A stretch of DNA of 64,000 nucleotides from Echinicola strongylocentroti (GTDB lineage Bacteria; Bacteroidota; Bacteroidia; Cytophagales; Cyclobacteriaceae). Positions 9,501 to 16,350 of the stretch are shown piece after piece (the stretch's first letter is position 1; each line of letters starts with the position of its first letter). A model generated the notes under the pieces. The model was not told where the DNA came from and made no database searches. It saw nothing but the letters and a program-made list of their open reading frames with translations. The stretch is from contig NZ_CP030041.1 in the NCBI RefSeq assembly GCF_003260975.1, positions 2,217,001-2,281,000 of the forward strand, in the 5' to 3' direction. The translations under genes and the position numbers were made by a program.

Positions 9501-9591
9501 ATTCGTCCGTTTCCTGTGCCCCTGCCTCCCCATAGATTGGAACACACAAAAGTAGCATGAGAGGGTATAAGTTTTTACATGATAATAGCAT
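6589..9591 (-). CDS. Membrane-anchored periplasmic TPR-CHAT protease-like protein
   Basis: A 1000-residue protein. The signal peptide ends near GEAGAQ. Residues roughly 60-560 are TPR-type helical repeats (KALNYYRRSIERYEAI, AYNNIGVIHAHTGF). Residues roughly 640-960 are a CHAT (caspase HetF-associated with TPRs) domain with the catalytic dyad His826 in YHFATHA and Cys867 in LSACNTG. A membrane helix at about 973-990 is followed by a basic tail (RKKKGTR), so TPR and CHAT domains should face the periplasm. It converges on the sigma/anti-sigma operon with only 2 bp between stop codons. CHAT proteins are caspase-clan cysteine peptidases; cleavage of the neighbouring periplasmic TPR protein is an attractive but unproven idea. 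Confidence 0.88.
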   Translation of the reverse strand: MLLSCKNLYPLMLLLCVPIYGEAGAQETDELQYNQITLSDTSNTVDSYKSEISDRIDSLQSYYTKEHPRYDSLLFSIYDGYKQQYVDLEYQNDTKKALQIALACEAIFIGELEDKEQADLIYNIAHIYDKNEQYLKALNYYRRSIERYEAIHDVERLDLRNDLALAYNNIGVIHAHTGFFTKRKECYLKAKALWESMDEVDKSNLISLYGNLLGLYAKYGDREASEELITMINDKFDQWMAEDSFGKGRKELQAEHPPQIYQVQKHRLNLQYLGFTNDRTSGLAHWDSLRTYFNSMSLKDQQRYSEYLLNGFYRVATLMVDQDNVSERAEERKFIDLGMKESNRLGDRYYEMIFHTRLVTFYEYATEDFANALIHLDSALQIGKEMDIREFNLLNIYLKRGDILQKLGRFEEAEEMAYHGFSLLLGEPVSDLFTIQREDFAQRNDIYYVDALREVAKIYKNQFRKGGNTAHAQLAYHFYTIAADLFHVYYQKGVYNPWLDMTNKDITEGVLSMHLALGITDHDKLVNTLERNMSQHLWKEFEAKYQQFLSVPDSLLIKNNMLKASLARAKNDTIVLAEELERLDRELLANEAAISSYDKKYFSFFSGQLDINELRTRLSGEQAIIRYIATDKKLFAIVVNSSNVSVVEIGEKKPVFELVESYHDQVQSIRDQAVGLSRELYDRLIRPLGLNEQTIRHLVIVPQSNLNLLAFESLENSKTGRLMVEDYELSYAYSLKLWELQQNAGAYSSHKNSIAAFVPEYPKSYLAAMEEDHVTRGRLTYLEGALSEAQYIVDKLGGDVFHKDAANKNRFIASIGHYQIYHFATHAMVDHTNYEKSGIYFQDGETLSYSELYQMRFPAEMVVLSACNTGIGELHEGEGLMSLSRALTYAGVRTSVYSLWQVPDEETSILMKSFYKYLVEGYGKEEALAMAKRTFLDDFPMKRHPFYWAGFVLNGNLEALSLEDRSGKFWKWGGYLIILLLLLGVIVYTYRKKKGTRTGN

Positions 9592-9676
9592 AAAAAAGTA
9601 CTTTTATATTCAAAAATCCAGTCATTTATAATTTCACCACCTAAAAGAGCTATGTTAAAACGCTCCAATTTTAAGT

Positions 9677-9706
9677 CAAAAATACTCATTTCGTTCTTAT
9701 TGCAAA
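9677..9706 (-). promoter_or_regulatory. Candidate promoter of the CHAT gene
   Basis: On the minus strand a TTTG (9706-9703) is followed after 18 nt by TATTTTTG (9684-9677). This fits the Bacteroidota housekeeping promoter (TTTG, about 19 nt, TAnnTTTG). Transcription would begin about 80 nt ahead of the CHAT start codon at 9591. The rest of the 9592-9905 spacer holds no gene I can support. Confidence 0.4.
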
Positions 9707-9905
9707 ATCTTGGGCCAGAGATAGAATTTTTTGTAATCCAGACAACAAAGCATGCTATCCAAACATTGGTTAAAAGGTCTCATGGTCTATCGCTCATTTT
9801 AATTTCCCCCCTAACTGTTATCTAATGCTTGATTGTGGACAATACCAAAATGGTCATCCTTCCATTAATCAAACTAGGATAGTATTTTTTAATCCGGTTT
9901 TCATT

Positions 9906-10961
9906 TTAATTCAACGCCTTGTACCAATAGAAAAATGCTGCCTTATCTCTCGACTTTTTAAGCTTATTCAGGAAGTTCAGCTCGCCGGTGATTTCTAGTT
10001 TACTGATGTCCTGACCATTAAATTTTTCATAGGCAGAATAGTCTTTGTTCTTTAATTGTTTAGCTAGGTAAGCTGTTTTACCTGCAGCTAGTATGGCATC
10101 TTCAATTTTAAAGTTTTCAGCTATCAAAAAGCTTTCAAACCTCCGTATACCTGTGGTGAGTTCAGTAAATCGGGTTTTGTCTAGTTCTACGGTATTTTTA
10201 GTTCGCCTGGCGATGAGTAAGGAAGTGGTAAAAATATCATCCAGAATATCCGTTAAACCAATTTCAAGTTCACGGTAGTTGATCTCCTTGGTTCCAATTT
10301 TCTCAAAGCTCAAAGCTATTTCATCTACGTTTTCTGCTTCATCAAACAGACAACCTATATCAAAAAGCTGTTTGATGATTTCCTGCTCTTTATCCTTGCC
10401 GTACAATATCCCGACCGTATTCGGTGCAAATGCCGTTAGTTTATCTCCTAAAATGGATTCAATGGAAGGCACAGCCACTTCCAATACTTCCTCTGATTCT
10501 ATCCATTCCGACTGAATAGGAACCGATAACAGCTTTGGGTAATCGATTTTCTCAAACAAAATATCCAACAACACAAAATGAGCACTTTGGTTGAGACTGG
10601 ATTCATAATCAAATTTGTAATGAGCTTTGGGAACACCTTCTTTATAGCTCCTTCTATCCTGTAAGTCCCAACTATTGAAATGTGAGTTTGCTACCACTTT
10701 GTCCAGGATAGCTTCTACTTCTTCACGACTTTGGGTGGTAATGATGTCAATATCCACCGAAAACCGTCTTGATTTGGCAAGTAACAAAACAAGGCTTGTA
10801 CCACCTTTAAATGTGAACTCTAGACCATGGGCTTTGAGTTGCTGCAACAAAGAAAGGGCTTGTATCATTTTCTCCATTATCGGAGGATTGATTCGCTTTA
10901 AATGCTTTTGCTGCTTAAAGCTGTTGATCCATTCTTTTGTAAAACAATGTGCTTTTATCAT
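9906..10961 (-). CDS. AbiEii-type nucleotidyltransferase toxin
   Basis: A 351-residue protein with the nucleotidyltransferase signature FKGGTSLVLLLAKSRRFSVDIDI (residues about 54-76): the GG(T/S) motif plus the paired acidic residues of DID. This is the arrangement of AbiEii/MenT-like type IV toxins (PF08843), which modify tRNA or other targets and cause growth arrest. Its ATG overlaps the stop of the upstream gene by 4 bp (ATGA), the usual coupling in AbiE pairs with the antitoxin gene first. It lies at the left end of the AT-rich island. The toxin assignment is from family knowledge; no target is implied by the sequence. Confidence 0.85.
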   Translation of the reverse strand: MIKAHCFTKEWINSFKQQKHLKRINPPIMEKMIQALSLLQQLKAHGLEFTFKGGTSLVLLLAKSRRFSVDIDIITTQSREEVEAILDKVVANSHFNSWDLQDRRSYKEGVPKAHYKFDYESSLNQSAHFVLLDILFEKIDYPKLLSVPIQSEWIESEEVLEVAVPSIESILGDKLTAFAPNTVGILYGKDKEQEIIKQLFDIGCLFDEAENVDEIALSFEKIGTKEINYRELEIGLTDILDDIFTTSLLIARRTKNTVELDKTRFTELTTGIRRFESFLIAENFKIEDAILAAGKTAYLAKQLKNKDYSAYEKFNGQDISKLEITGELNFLNKLKKSRDKAAFFYWYKALN

Positions 10962-11728
10962 TCTAAAATGTCCTTTACAAAGTCACTAAAGTTGTTCTCT
11001 AAGTAGCTTTTAATTTGTTTCTCTTTATTTCTTCTTCCAGCGTAGGTAATTAACTTGGTAAAGTTTATCTGATAGTGTTTTAAAGCAGTTTCAAACAGCG
11101 TGTCCATTTCACTTCCTTGTATAGCATAAAAGGTTACTGCATCGCTATACACGTCAATCAATATCTTCTCCAAGGTGGGTACATAGATTTTATCCTTTGA
11201 CTTCTCCTTTACAGCAACTCTCTGCTTTGGTGAACGACTTATAAGCGGCTTTATAACGATGGAAACTTCACTTTCCACATAGCGTTCCATGATGTCCTCT
11301 TTGGGATCCAAGTACACTCTGTACTGCCTAGATTCTGAATAGGCATTGAATACTTCCTCTACAAAATCCTTCTCCACCTCCAGTATGTAAAAGAAGGTTC
11401 CCAATTGGTGTCTGGTAAAATCATTGAGCCACTCGGTACTCCAAAGGCAATAATCCAGATCATCAAACTCCTTGGCTACAATCTTGGATAGACGAGCCAG
11501 TTTATCAGATACAAATGGTCTGTAGATTTCTTTGTCGGAAATGACATAAACCCCCAATTTCACTTGATTAATTACTTTTCGTTTTACCAAATCATGTATT
11601 CTCCAGGTTAAAGCACTTTCGGTGATTTCCGGATCCAAATCAGTCAAAAAGGAACTGAGGGTATCTCGGTCGAAACTTCCTTTACTTTTAAATTGCTTCA
11701 ATATTTGACGGTCAATGATTTTAGACAT
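10958..11728 (-). CDS. AbiEi-like antitoxin (DUF6577-type)
   Basis: A 256-residue protein. An N-terminal winged-helix segment (about 20-75: RDTLSSFLTDLDPEITESALTWRIHDLVKRKVINQVKLGVYVIS) is followed by an AbiEi-like C-terminal domain with PTLEKILIDVYSD. In type IV AbiE systems this protein binds the promoter and represses the pair. It overlaps the toxin gene by 4 bp. The upstream spacer (11755-11875) has several TGGCA half-sites in both orientations that would suit a winged-helix autorepressor. I recall the DUF6577 label for such proteins but could not check it. Confidence 0.75.
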   Translation of the reverse strand: MSKIIDRQILKQFKSKGSFDRDTLSSFLTDLDPEITESALTWRIHDLVKRKVINQVKLGVYVISDKEIYRPFVSDKLARLSKIVAKEFDDLDYCLWSTEWLNDFTRHQLGTFFYILEVEKDFVEEVFNAYSESRQYRVYLDPKEDIMERYVESEVSIVIKPLISRSPKQRVAVKEKSKDKIYVPTLEKILIDVYSDAVTFYAIQGSEMDTLFETALKHYQINFTKLITYAGRRNKEKQIKSYLENNFSDFVKDILE

Positions 11729-11754
11729 AGCTCAGATTTGTCAGTATTTAAATT

Positions 11755-11875
11755 TATTGGCATTTTTTTGATTTACTCAATTTTGCCAATAAAGCAAATA
11801 TAATGGCATTTTTTAAAAACACTCATTTTTGCCAGAAAAACTTGTTTACTGGCATTTTTGAGTAAAAGCTCAATC
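11755..11875. promoter_or_regulatory. Operator-like inverted repeats upstream of the AbiE pair
   Basis: The first dyad is TTTATTGGCA...TGCCAATAAA (11754-11763 with 11784-11793). The second is TGGCATTTTTTAAAA...TTTTTGCCA (11804-11834). A third half-site is ACTGGCATTTTTGAGT (11849-11864). All share a TGGCA core next to a T-tract. Such a cluster immediately before an AbiEi-type start codon (11728) is what an autorepressor operator would look like. Confidence 0.5.
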
Positions 11876-11942
11876 GTCAAATCATCAATCAATCAAAAGG
11901 AGGTTTAAATCATTAAATTTTATAATTAAGTACGCCGCATCC

Positions 11943-12905
11943 CTACCTACTTCTATTTAACACGCTCACCACAAGCCTTTTCACTACATCAACCTCTTCT
12001 GGCTTACTGGACGCAATAAATAAGGTCAAACTGGCCAACGCTTCATTACTGATGATTAAATGTTCTTGTTCGTTTTGCAGAAGTCCATTTTTCTCCAAGA
12101 ACAGTAAAAAACACGCTGCTGCAATTCTCTTATTCCCATCAACAAACCCATGATTTTTAACAATCAAGTATAACAATGTGGAAGCCTTTTCCTCTAGCGT
12201 CGGATAGAAGTCTTCATCTCCAAATCCTTTTGCAATCTGGGCAACGGCACTTTGGAAAGAAGCATCCTTTTCCTTTCCAAAAATGGATGAATCAAAATCT
12301 GCTTTCATCATTTCAATAACCTCTTGGTACTCGGACATTGTTGGATAAATAGCTTGAACATTGCTTACCCCCTTTTGATCAAGATTCTCATGGTCATAAT
12401 CATCCAATAACTCCAATCCTTTCGCAAACTGGCCTAGCCAACGGTAGTTTGTATCATCTATTTTTTCTTCAATTGCCCTGCTTAATATCCGAATCCCATT
12501 TTTCAAGGTCTGAACCTCTTGTTGCTTTTGTGCTAGTCTTTTTTCATTAATGGCATACCCTTTAATTAGATAGTCCTTCAATCTGGAGGTAGCCCATTGC
12601 CGAAATTGTGTACCTTGAATGGATTTCACTCTATAGCCGACAGAAATAATAACATCTAGATTATAATGATCTACTTGGTAGGATTTCCCATCCGAAGCAG
12701 TTGTCGCAAAATTTGCGACAACTGCTTCTTTTTCCAGTTCCCCTTCATTAAAGATGTTATTGATGTGTTTACCAATGGTTTTAATATCCCGACCAAATAA
12801 AGAAGTCAATTGGTTTCTATTTAGCCATACAGTATCTTCTTCAAACTTTACTTTAATCTCAGTTTTCCCGTCACTGCCTTGATAAATTTCTATTTGCTTT
12901 TCCAT
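11943..12905 (-). CDS. RhuM / Fic-Doc fusion protein
   Basis: A 320-residue protein. Residues about 1-125 are a RhuM (virulence RhuM, DNA-binding-like) domain: VWLNRNQLTSLFGRDIKTIGKHINNIFNEGEL and the conserved QVDHYNLDVIISVGYRVKS. The C-terminal half (about 165-320) is a Fic/Doc fold with the core motif H252-GFVDGNKR, which resembles Doc (HxFxDxNKR) more than the AMPylating HxFx(D/E)GNGR form, so phosphorylation or a non-AMPylating activity is possible. Such RhuM-Fic/Doc fusions are known in many mobile regions. It is a single gene without an obvious separate antitoxin; the RhuM domain may serve that role (inference). Confidence 0.85.
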   Translation of the reverse strand: MEKQIEIYQGSDGKTEIKVKFEEDTVWLNRNQLTSLFGRDIKTIGKHINNIFNEGELEKEAVVANFATTASDGKSYQVDHYNLDVIISVGYRVKSIQGTQFRQWATSRLKDYLIKGYAINEKRLAQKQQEVQTLKNGIRILSRAIEEKIDDTNYRWLGQFAKGLELLDDYDHENLDQKGVSNVQAIYPTMSEYQEVIEMMKADFDSSIFGKEKDASFQSAVAQIAKGFGDEDFYPTLEEKASTLLYLIVKNHGFVDGNKRIAAACFLLFLEKNGLLQNEQEHLIISNEALASLTLFIASSKPEEVDVVKRLVVSVLNRSR

Positions 12906-12999
12906 TTAATTGTTTAGGTAATGTTTAAGAAAAATTTAGAACGTGATTTTCGGCCAATACACAGTTCTAAACTATTCTTTCCCAGCATAAGATATTCAC

Positions 13000-13884
13000 T
13001 CATAACTCATTTCCATATTTTTCCAGCACATCGTCAATCCTTTCAATTATCAGAGGCATGTTAACACCATTAGCATAATTTTTATCCGTGCATGAGAAGA
13101 AGGTTTTGGCAATTTCCAGGCACTCTTTAGTTTTCTCTCCATCTTTGTTAAAAACGCCCTCACCAAAGTCATCAAGGTGCTGATGGATCCTTCCTTGGGC
13201 CTTTCTGATATTGTCCTTATTGGCACCCAGTATCTCCTGCAACACTCGATATATTTTTTCGGTACCCCATTTATTCTCACTGTGGTCTGCTACATATTGA
13301 ACCAAACCATGAAGATTATTGAATTCATAGGTCAACAAATGAAGGTATACTAATTTCTGTCTAAGCGTATTCTCATTTGCTTTATCCCTCTTGAAATCGC
13401 CCCTATAAACGGGGCTCAAAAATTCACCATAGAATTCCTCAAATCCTTCCATATCGTCTAAATCCAGTAACAAGAATCTACTTAGGTTATTTCCAGCTCT
13501 TAGATACTTGAAAAACGAGACCGTCTCTACCAAATTCTTTGCAGACTTTCCAAACATTAAAACCATTAAAAATGCTACCGGACATATGAATACACCAAGG
13601 AACACAAAAAGATAGGACCATGCTGGTATATCCAATTGAGCCAACGCATAAAACACCAATCCAAAAGCCCCTATAAGCAAGGAAAAAATAAGCAGTGGTA
13701 AAAAAACCAGCCTAAATCCACACAACTTTGGGTACCAGGATCGTAGAACATCCTCTTTTTGGAAGATATCAAACCCAAATCTGTAAATCCAAATTCTTTC
13801 CACCCCGGGTCGGCCATCATAATGTAAAAATAACTCTCCAAAAATGTATCTTTTAAGCCCAATCCCTTTATTAAAATTATTCAT
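13000..13884 (-). CDS. Membrane protein of unknown function beside the integrase
   Basis: The frame also allows ATG 13908, which would overlap the recombinase gene by 10 bp; I prefer ATG 13884 (MNNFNKGIGLKRY). The protein has about 294 residues: a cytosolic N-terminus with aromatic/basic residues, two membrane helices close together (around LVFLPLLIFSLLIGAFGLVFYAL and YLFVFLGVFICPVAFLMVLMF), then a long soluble helical C-terminal part of about 180 residues with no known motif. Two close helices and a large cytosolic domain are common among effectors of phage defence, but I recognise no family. Codon use is AT-rich like the rest of the island. Confidence 0.65.
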   Translation of the reverse strand: MNNFNKGIGLKRYIFGELFLHYDGRPGVERIWIYRFGFDIFQKEDVLRSWYPKLCGFRLVFLPLLIFSLLIGAFGLVFYALAQLDIPAWSYLFVFLGVFICPVAFLMVLMFGKSAKNLVETVSFFKYLRAGNNLSRFLLLDLDDMEGFEEFYGEFLSPVYRGDFKRDKANENTLRQKLVYLHLLTYEFNNLHGLVQYVADHSENKWGTEKIYRVLQEILGANKDNIRKAQGRIHQHLDDFGEGVFNKDGEKTKECLEIAKTFFSCTDKNYANGVNMPLIIERIDDVLEKYGNEL

Positions 13885-13898
13885 ATCAAAAACATTAG

Positions 13899-15212
13899 TT
13901 AGCTCCAAGCTTTCGTCATTTCATCTCTTTTGCGCTGTTCATCCACTTCAATATAACGCTTAAAACTCTTATAATCAGAATGCCCGGTAATTTTCATCAC
14001 AACCTCAGCTGGTATTCCTTTGGCCAAAGACAATGTCACAAAAGTTTTTCGCCCAGTATGGGCACTAATCAATTCATACTTGGGGAACACTTTCGCCTCT
14101 CTTTTTGCTCCTCTGTACCTGATAATCTCTACAGGCTCGTCAATGCTAGCGAGCTTACAAAGCTCCTTTACATAATTATTGAATTTCTGATTGGATATGA
14201 TGGGCAAGGGTTCAAGGCGTTCCTCATATTTAGCTAAGATTTCCCGGGAATACCTATTCAATGGCACTACTGAAGGCTCTTTGGTTTTGGTGATGGTCAG
14301 GCGTATCTCATCTCCCTTGATATGCTCTCTTCTCAATTGCCTCAAATCGGAATACCGATAACCCGTAGCACAGCTAAAAATGAAAATGTCCTTCACCTGT
14401 TGTAGTCTTCTATTCTCTCTCAAATCCAAATTGTACAGTGAATCAAACTCCCTTTGGTTAAGGGCAATTACTTCAAGCCGTTCTTTCTTAATGGTAAACT
14501 CTTTGTAGCCATCATGGACTTTGATTCCCCTTCTCCTGGCATAACTTAAAAAAGTCTTTAGCGTACTAAGTTGTTTACCAATGGAAACGTTGTTAAGAGT
14601 GGTCACCCTTCCCGTTTTCTTATTCACTTCCTTCCATCCTACCAAATAATTCTGAAAGGCTTGCATGAAAATATAATCCATGTTCTCGAACCGGATTTTC
14701 TTTCTGGATTTCTTCTGAAAGTTTTTTAGGTGCTTTCGTAGGGATTTATACACCACTAAACTGCCTTTAGCCCTGATCAATTCATTATCCTGGATATATT
14801 GATCAATAAAATCATAAACCAAACCCTCCGGCTCAGGTTTCTCCACCTTCTCTTCATTGGTCTCCTTGTAACTATCTACTATTTTTGATGCACTATAGGG
14901 AACCCCAGAGAATCTAAATTCTTCCTCAATTTTTTGAATCTTGAATTTAAGCTCGTTTAGTTCAGACTCGTACTTGATAAGTACTGCTTTCGGAGGGACT
15001 AAATCTCCATGGATCTTTTCTAATTGGGTCCTTTGCTTTAATGTCAGAGCCAGTATATTTCTACTTGACTCAGACCACAATTCAGGAAGAATTGATATAC
15101 CAGTAGATATCTTTCTTTTCTGGCCATTCAATGTAATTATAAGGGAAATCGGCATTTCCCCTCTTTTGTTGATCAAGTCCTTCCGCAGCGTAAATCTTAA
15201 TGATGCTTCCAT
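13899..15212 (-). CDS. Tyrosine recombinase (phage-integrase family)
   Basis: A 437-residue protein with the domain order of Bacteroidota integrases: an arm-binding beta domain (residues about 1-85), a SAM-like core-binding domain (about 130-240) and a catalytic domain (about 255-437). Catalytic residues are visible: Arg286 (ATGYRYSDL), His385 and Arg388 (SAHTGRKTF), His411 (TGHSDYKSF) and Tyr420 (RYIEV). It is full length and presumably active. It is the rightmost gene of the island 9.9-15.4 kb, transcribed towards the other island genes. Three 12-bp repeats just upstream (15251-15282) may be its arm-type sites. Confidence 0.92.
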   Translation of the reverse strand: MEASLRFTLRKDLINKRGEMPISLIITLNGQKRKISTGISILPELWSESSRNILALTLKQRTQLEKIHGDLVPPKAVLIKYESELNELKFKIQKIEEEFRFSGVPYSASKIVDSYKETNEEKVEKPEPEGLVYDFIDQYIQDNELIRAKGSLVVYKSLRKHLKNFQKKSRKKIRFENMDYIFMQAFQNYLVGWKEVNKKTGRVTTLNNVSIGKQLSTLKTFLSYARRRGIKVHDGYKEFTIKKERLEVIALNQREFDSLYNLDLRENRRLQQVKDIFIFSCATGYRYSDLRQLRREHIKGDEIRLTITKTKEPSVVPLNRYSREILAKYEERLEPLPIISNQKFNNYVKELCKLASIDEPVEIIRYRGAKREAKVFPKYELISAHTGRKTFVTLSLAKGIPAEVVMKITGHSDYKSFKRYIEVDEQRKRDEMTKAWS

Positions 15213-15250
15213 TTGGTATAGTTTTTTATATCAAGGAGTTAGTCCAAAAG

Positions 15251-15282
15251 TCAGGGTCTTTTTCAGGGTCCTTTTCAGGGTC
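15251..15282. repeat. Three 12-bp spaced repeats upstream of the integrase
   Basis: TCAGGGTC occurs at 15251-15258, 15263-15270 and 15275-15282, exactly 12 bp apart, with T/C-rich spacers. The position 39 bp before the recombinase start codon suggests arm-type binding sites for the integrase or a recombination directionality factor, or an operator. Confidence 0.5.
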
Positions 15283-15420
15283 CCGAAGGCCAAATTTAGA
15301 CTATCACAGCTTGTCAAATATTCACACCAAACATACACAAACAACTGATTTAATGCAACTTACATCAATTAGTGCAAAATACTAAATAGTAGGTTCATTT
15401 TCCTCCTCCTCTGCACAAAC

Positions 15421-15462
15421 AAACCCTAACTCGCTTAAAAGCAATGAGTTAGGGTTTTTGTT
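15421..15462 (+). terminator. Rho-independent terminator-like hairpin at the island edge
   Basis: AAACCCTAACTC (15421-15432) pairs perfectly with GAGTTAGGGTTT (15446-15457), followed by a T-run (TTGTTTTT). It is a strong + strand hairpin with no + strand gene before it. The sequence before it (15391-15416) vaguely resembles a degenerate tRNA 3' end, so this may mark the insertion site of the island. Confidence 0.55.
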
Positions 15463-15540
15463 TTTAAATCATAGGGCGGACCAGCCTTGTTTAAGAACAA
15501 GTTTTTTTTGAAATTTGAGCTATCTTGAGCCAAGCAGAAA

Positions 15541-15640
15541 AGCTGGGGGACTGATAGAACGCTGATGACACAGATGACTATGATTTGCGCTGATTTTTTG
15601 CTTAAATTGGAAAAGACAAATAGCATAAAAAAGCCCTGAA
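15541..15640 (+). repeat. Dispersed repeat, inverted copy at 50123-50222
   Basis: About 100 bp beginning AAAAGCTGGGGGACTGATAG and running through TTTGCGCTGATTTTTTGCTT is the reverse complement of 50123-50222 with scattered mismatches. The 15463-16350 spacer holds no gene I can support, only this and the next repeats. Short frames across it are not gene-like. Confidence 0.7.
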
Positions 15641-16013
15641 AGGGCGTAACATCCTTAGCCATTGGCAACACCAGTGGTAAACATCAAGAATAATCTCATT
15701 GTTTTAGCAGCAATTAACTTCCTAGCGCTTATAAATTCACGCTAAAACCCAATACACACCACCAGCGCTGTATTCCAATAATCAATAGGGAATAAATTTC
15801 AAGAAAGCGGGTCGAAATTTATCCCTTCAGAAATATTGCTTGATCCCTCAGATTCCCTTGTTTTTTGTATCCATGATTATTCTCTAATAAAGTAACTCAA
15901 ACGACATCCACTTAAATCGCCCTTATTTTTCACATTATACTATGAACCTGAGCTCGACTTAATTTTAGTATTAAACACGTCATACGAACCTGTCTGCCCA
16001 GGCCATAGCCGTC

Positions 16014-16138
16014 AGGCTAACGCATAATCCGGGTTAAAACCTATATCCCTATTGATGTCGATGCTCCTCACAAATGGTCTAGGGGGATTTCACCCCCCCA
16101 TTATCCCGGTTCGGGATTACAAATCCCAAACAGCTAAA
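16014..16138. repeat. Repeat fragments: MITE end plus hairpin block
   Basis: GGCTAACGCATAATCCGGGTT (about 16014-16035) matches one end of the MITE-like element at 46560-46760. The block 16079-16138, containing the palindrome TCCCGGTTCGGGA, matches 50066-50127 in direct orientation. These look like remnants of dispersed elements. Confidence 0.6.
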
Positions 16139-16350
16139 TTGTGGCAGTTCGCTGCGGCGAACTGCCACGGCTTCCATCCCTCAAATCTCCCTTAAACCCT
16201 GTTTGGCTTCAGACAGGCCTGTCTGGAGCCAAAGCAGGCTCTCAGTGCATGTCCCGACCACTATACGGAAACGATTTTATAATCGAACTGAGGCTTCTAG
16301 CATATATTTCACTTGGTTTATCCCGCATTTCATAAATAATACAAAACAAC

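Noticed and set aside
11943..12905. Fic protein as an AMP transferase
   Set aside because: The motif is HGFVDGNKR, lacking the Gly and second Arg of the AMPylating HxFx(D/E)GNGRxxR form.
15385..15420. GGTTCATTTTCCTCCTCCTC looks like a tRNA T-arm/3' end beside a terminator
   Set aside because: The T-stem pairs poorly, no other tRNA arms lie upstream, and I found no matching direct repeat at the left island end. Kept only as a hint for an attachment site.
15435..15671. Minus-strand open frame of 78 codons
   Set aside because: It lies across the terminator hairpin and a dispersed repeat; no domain or gene-like context.
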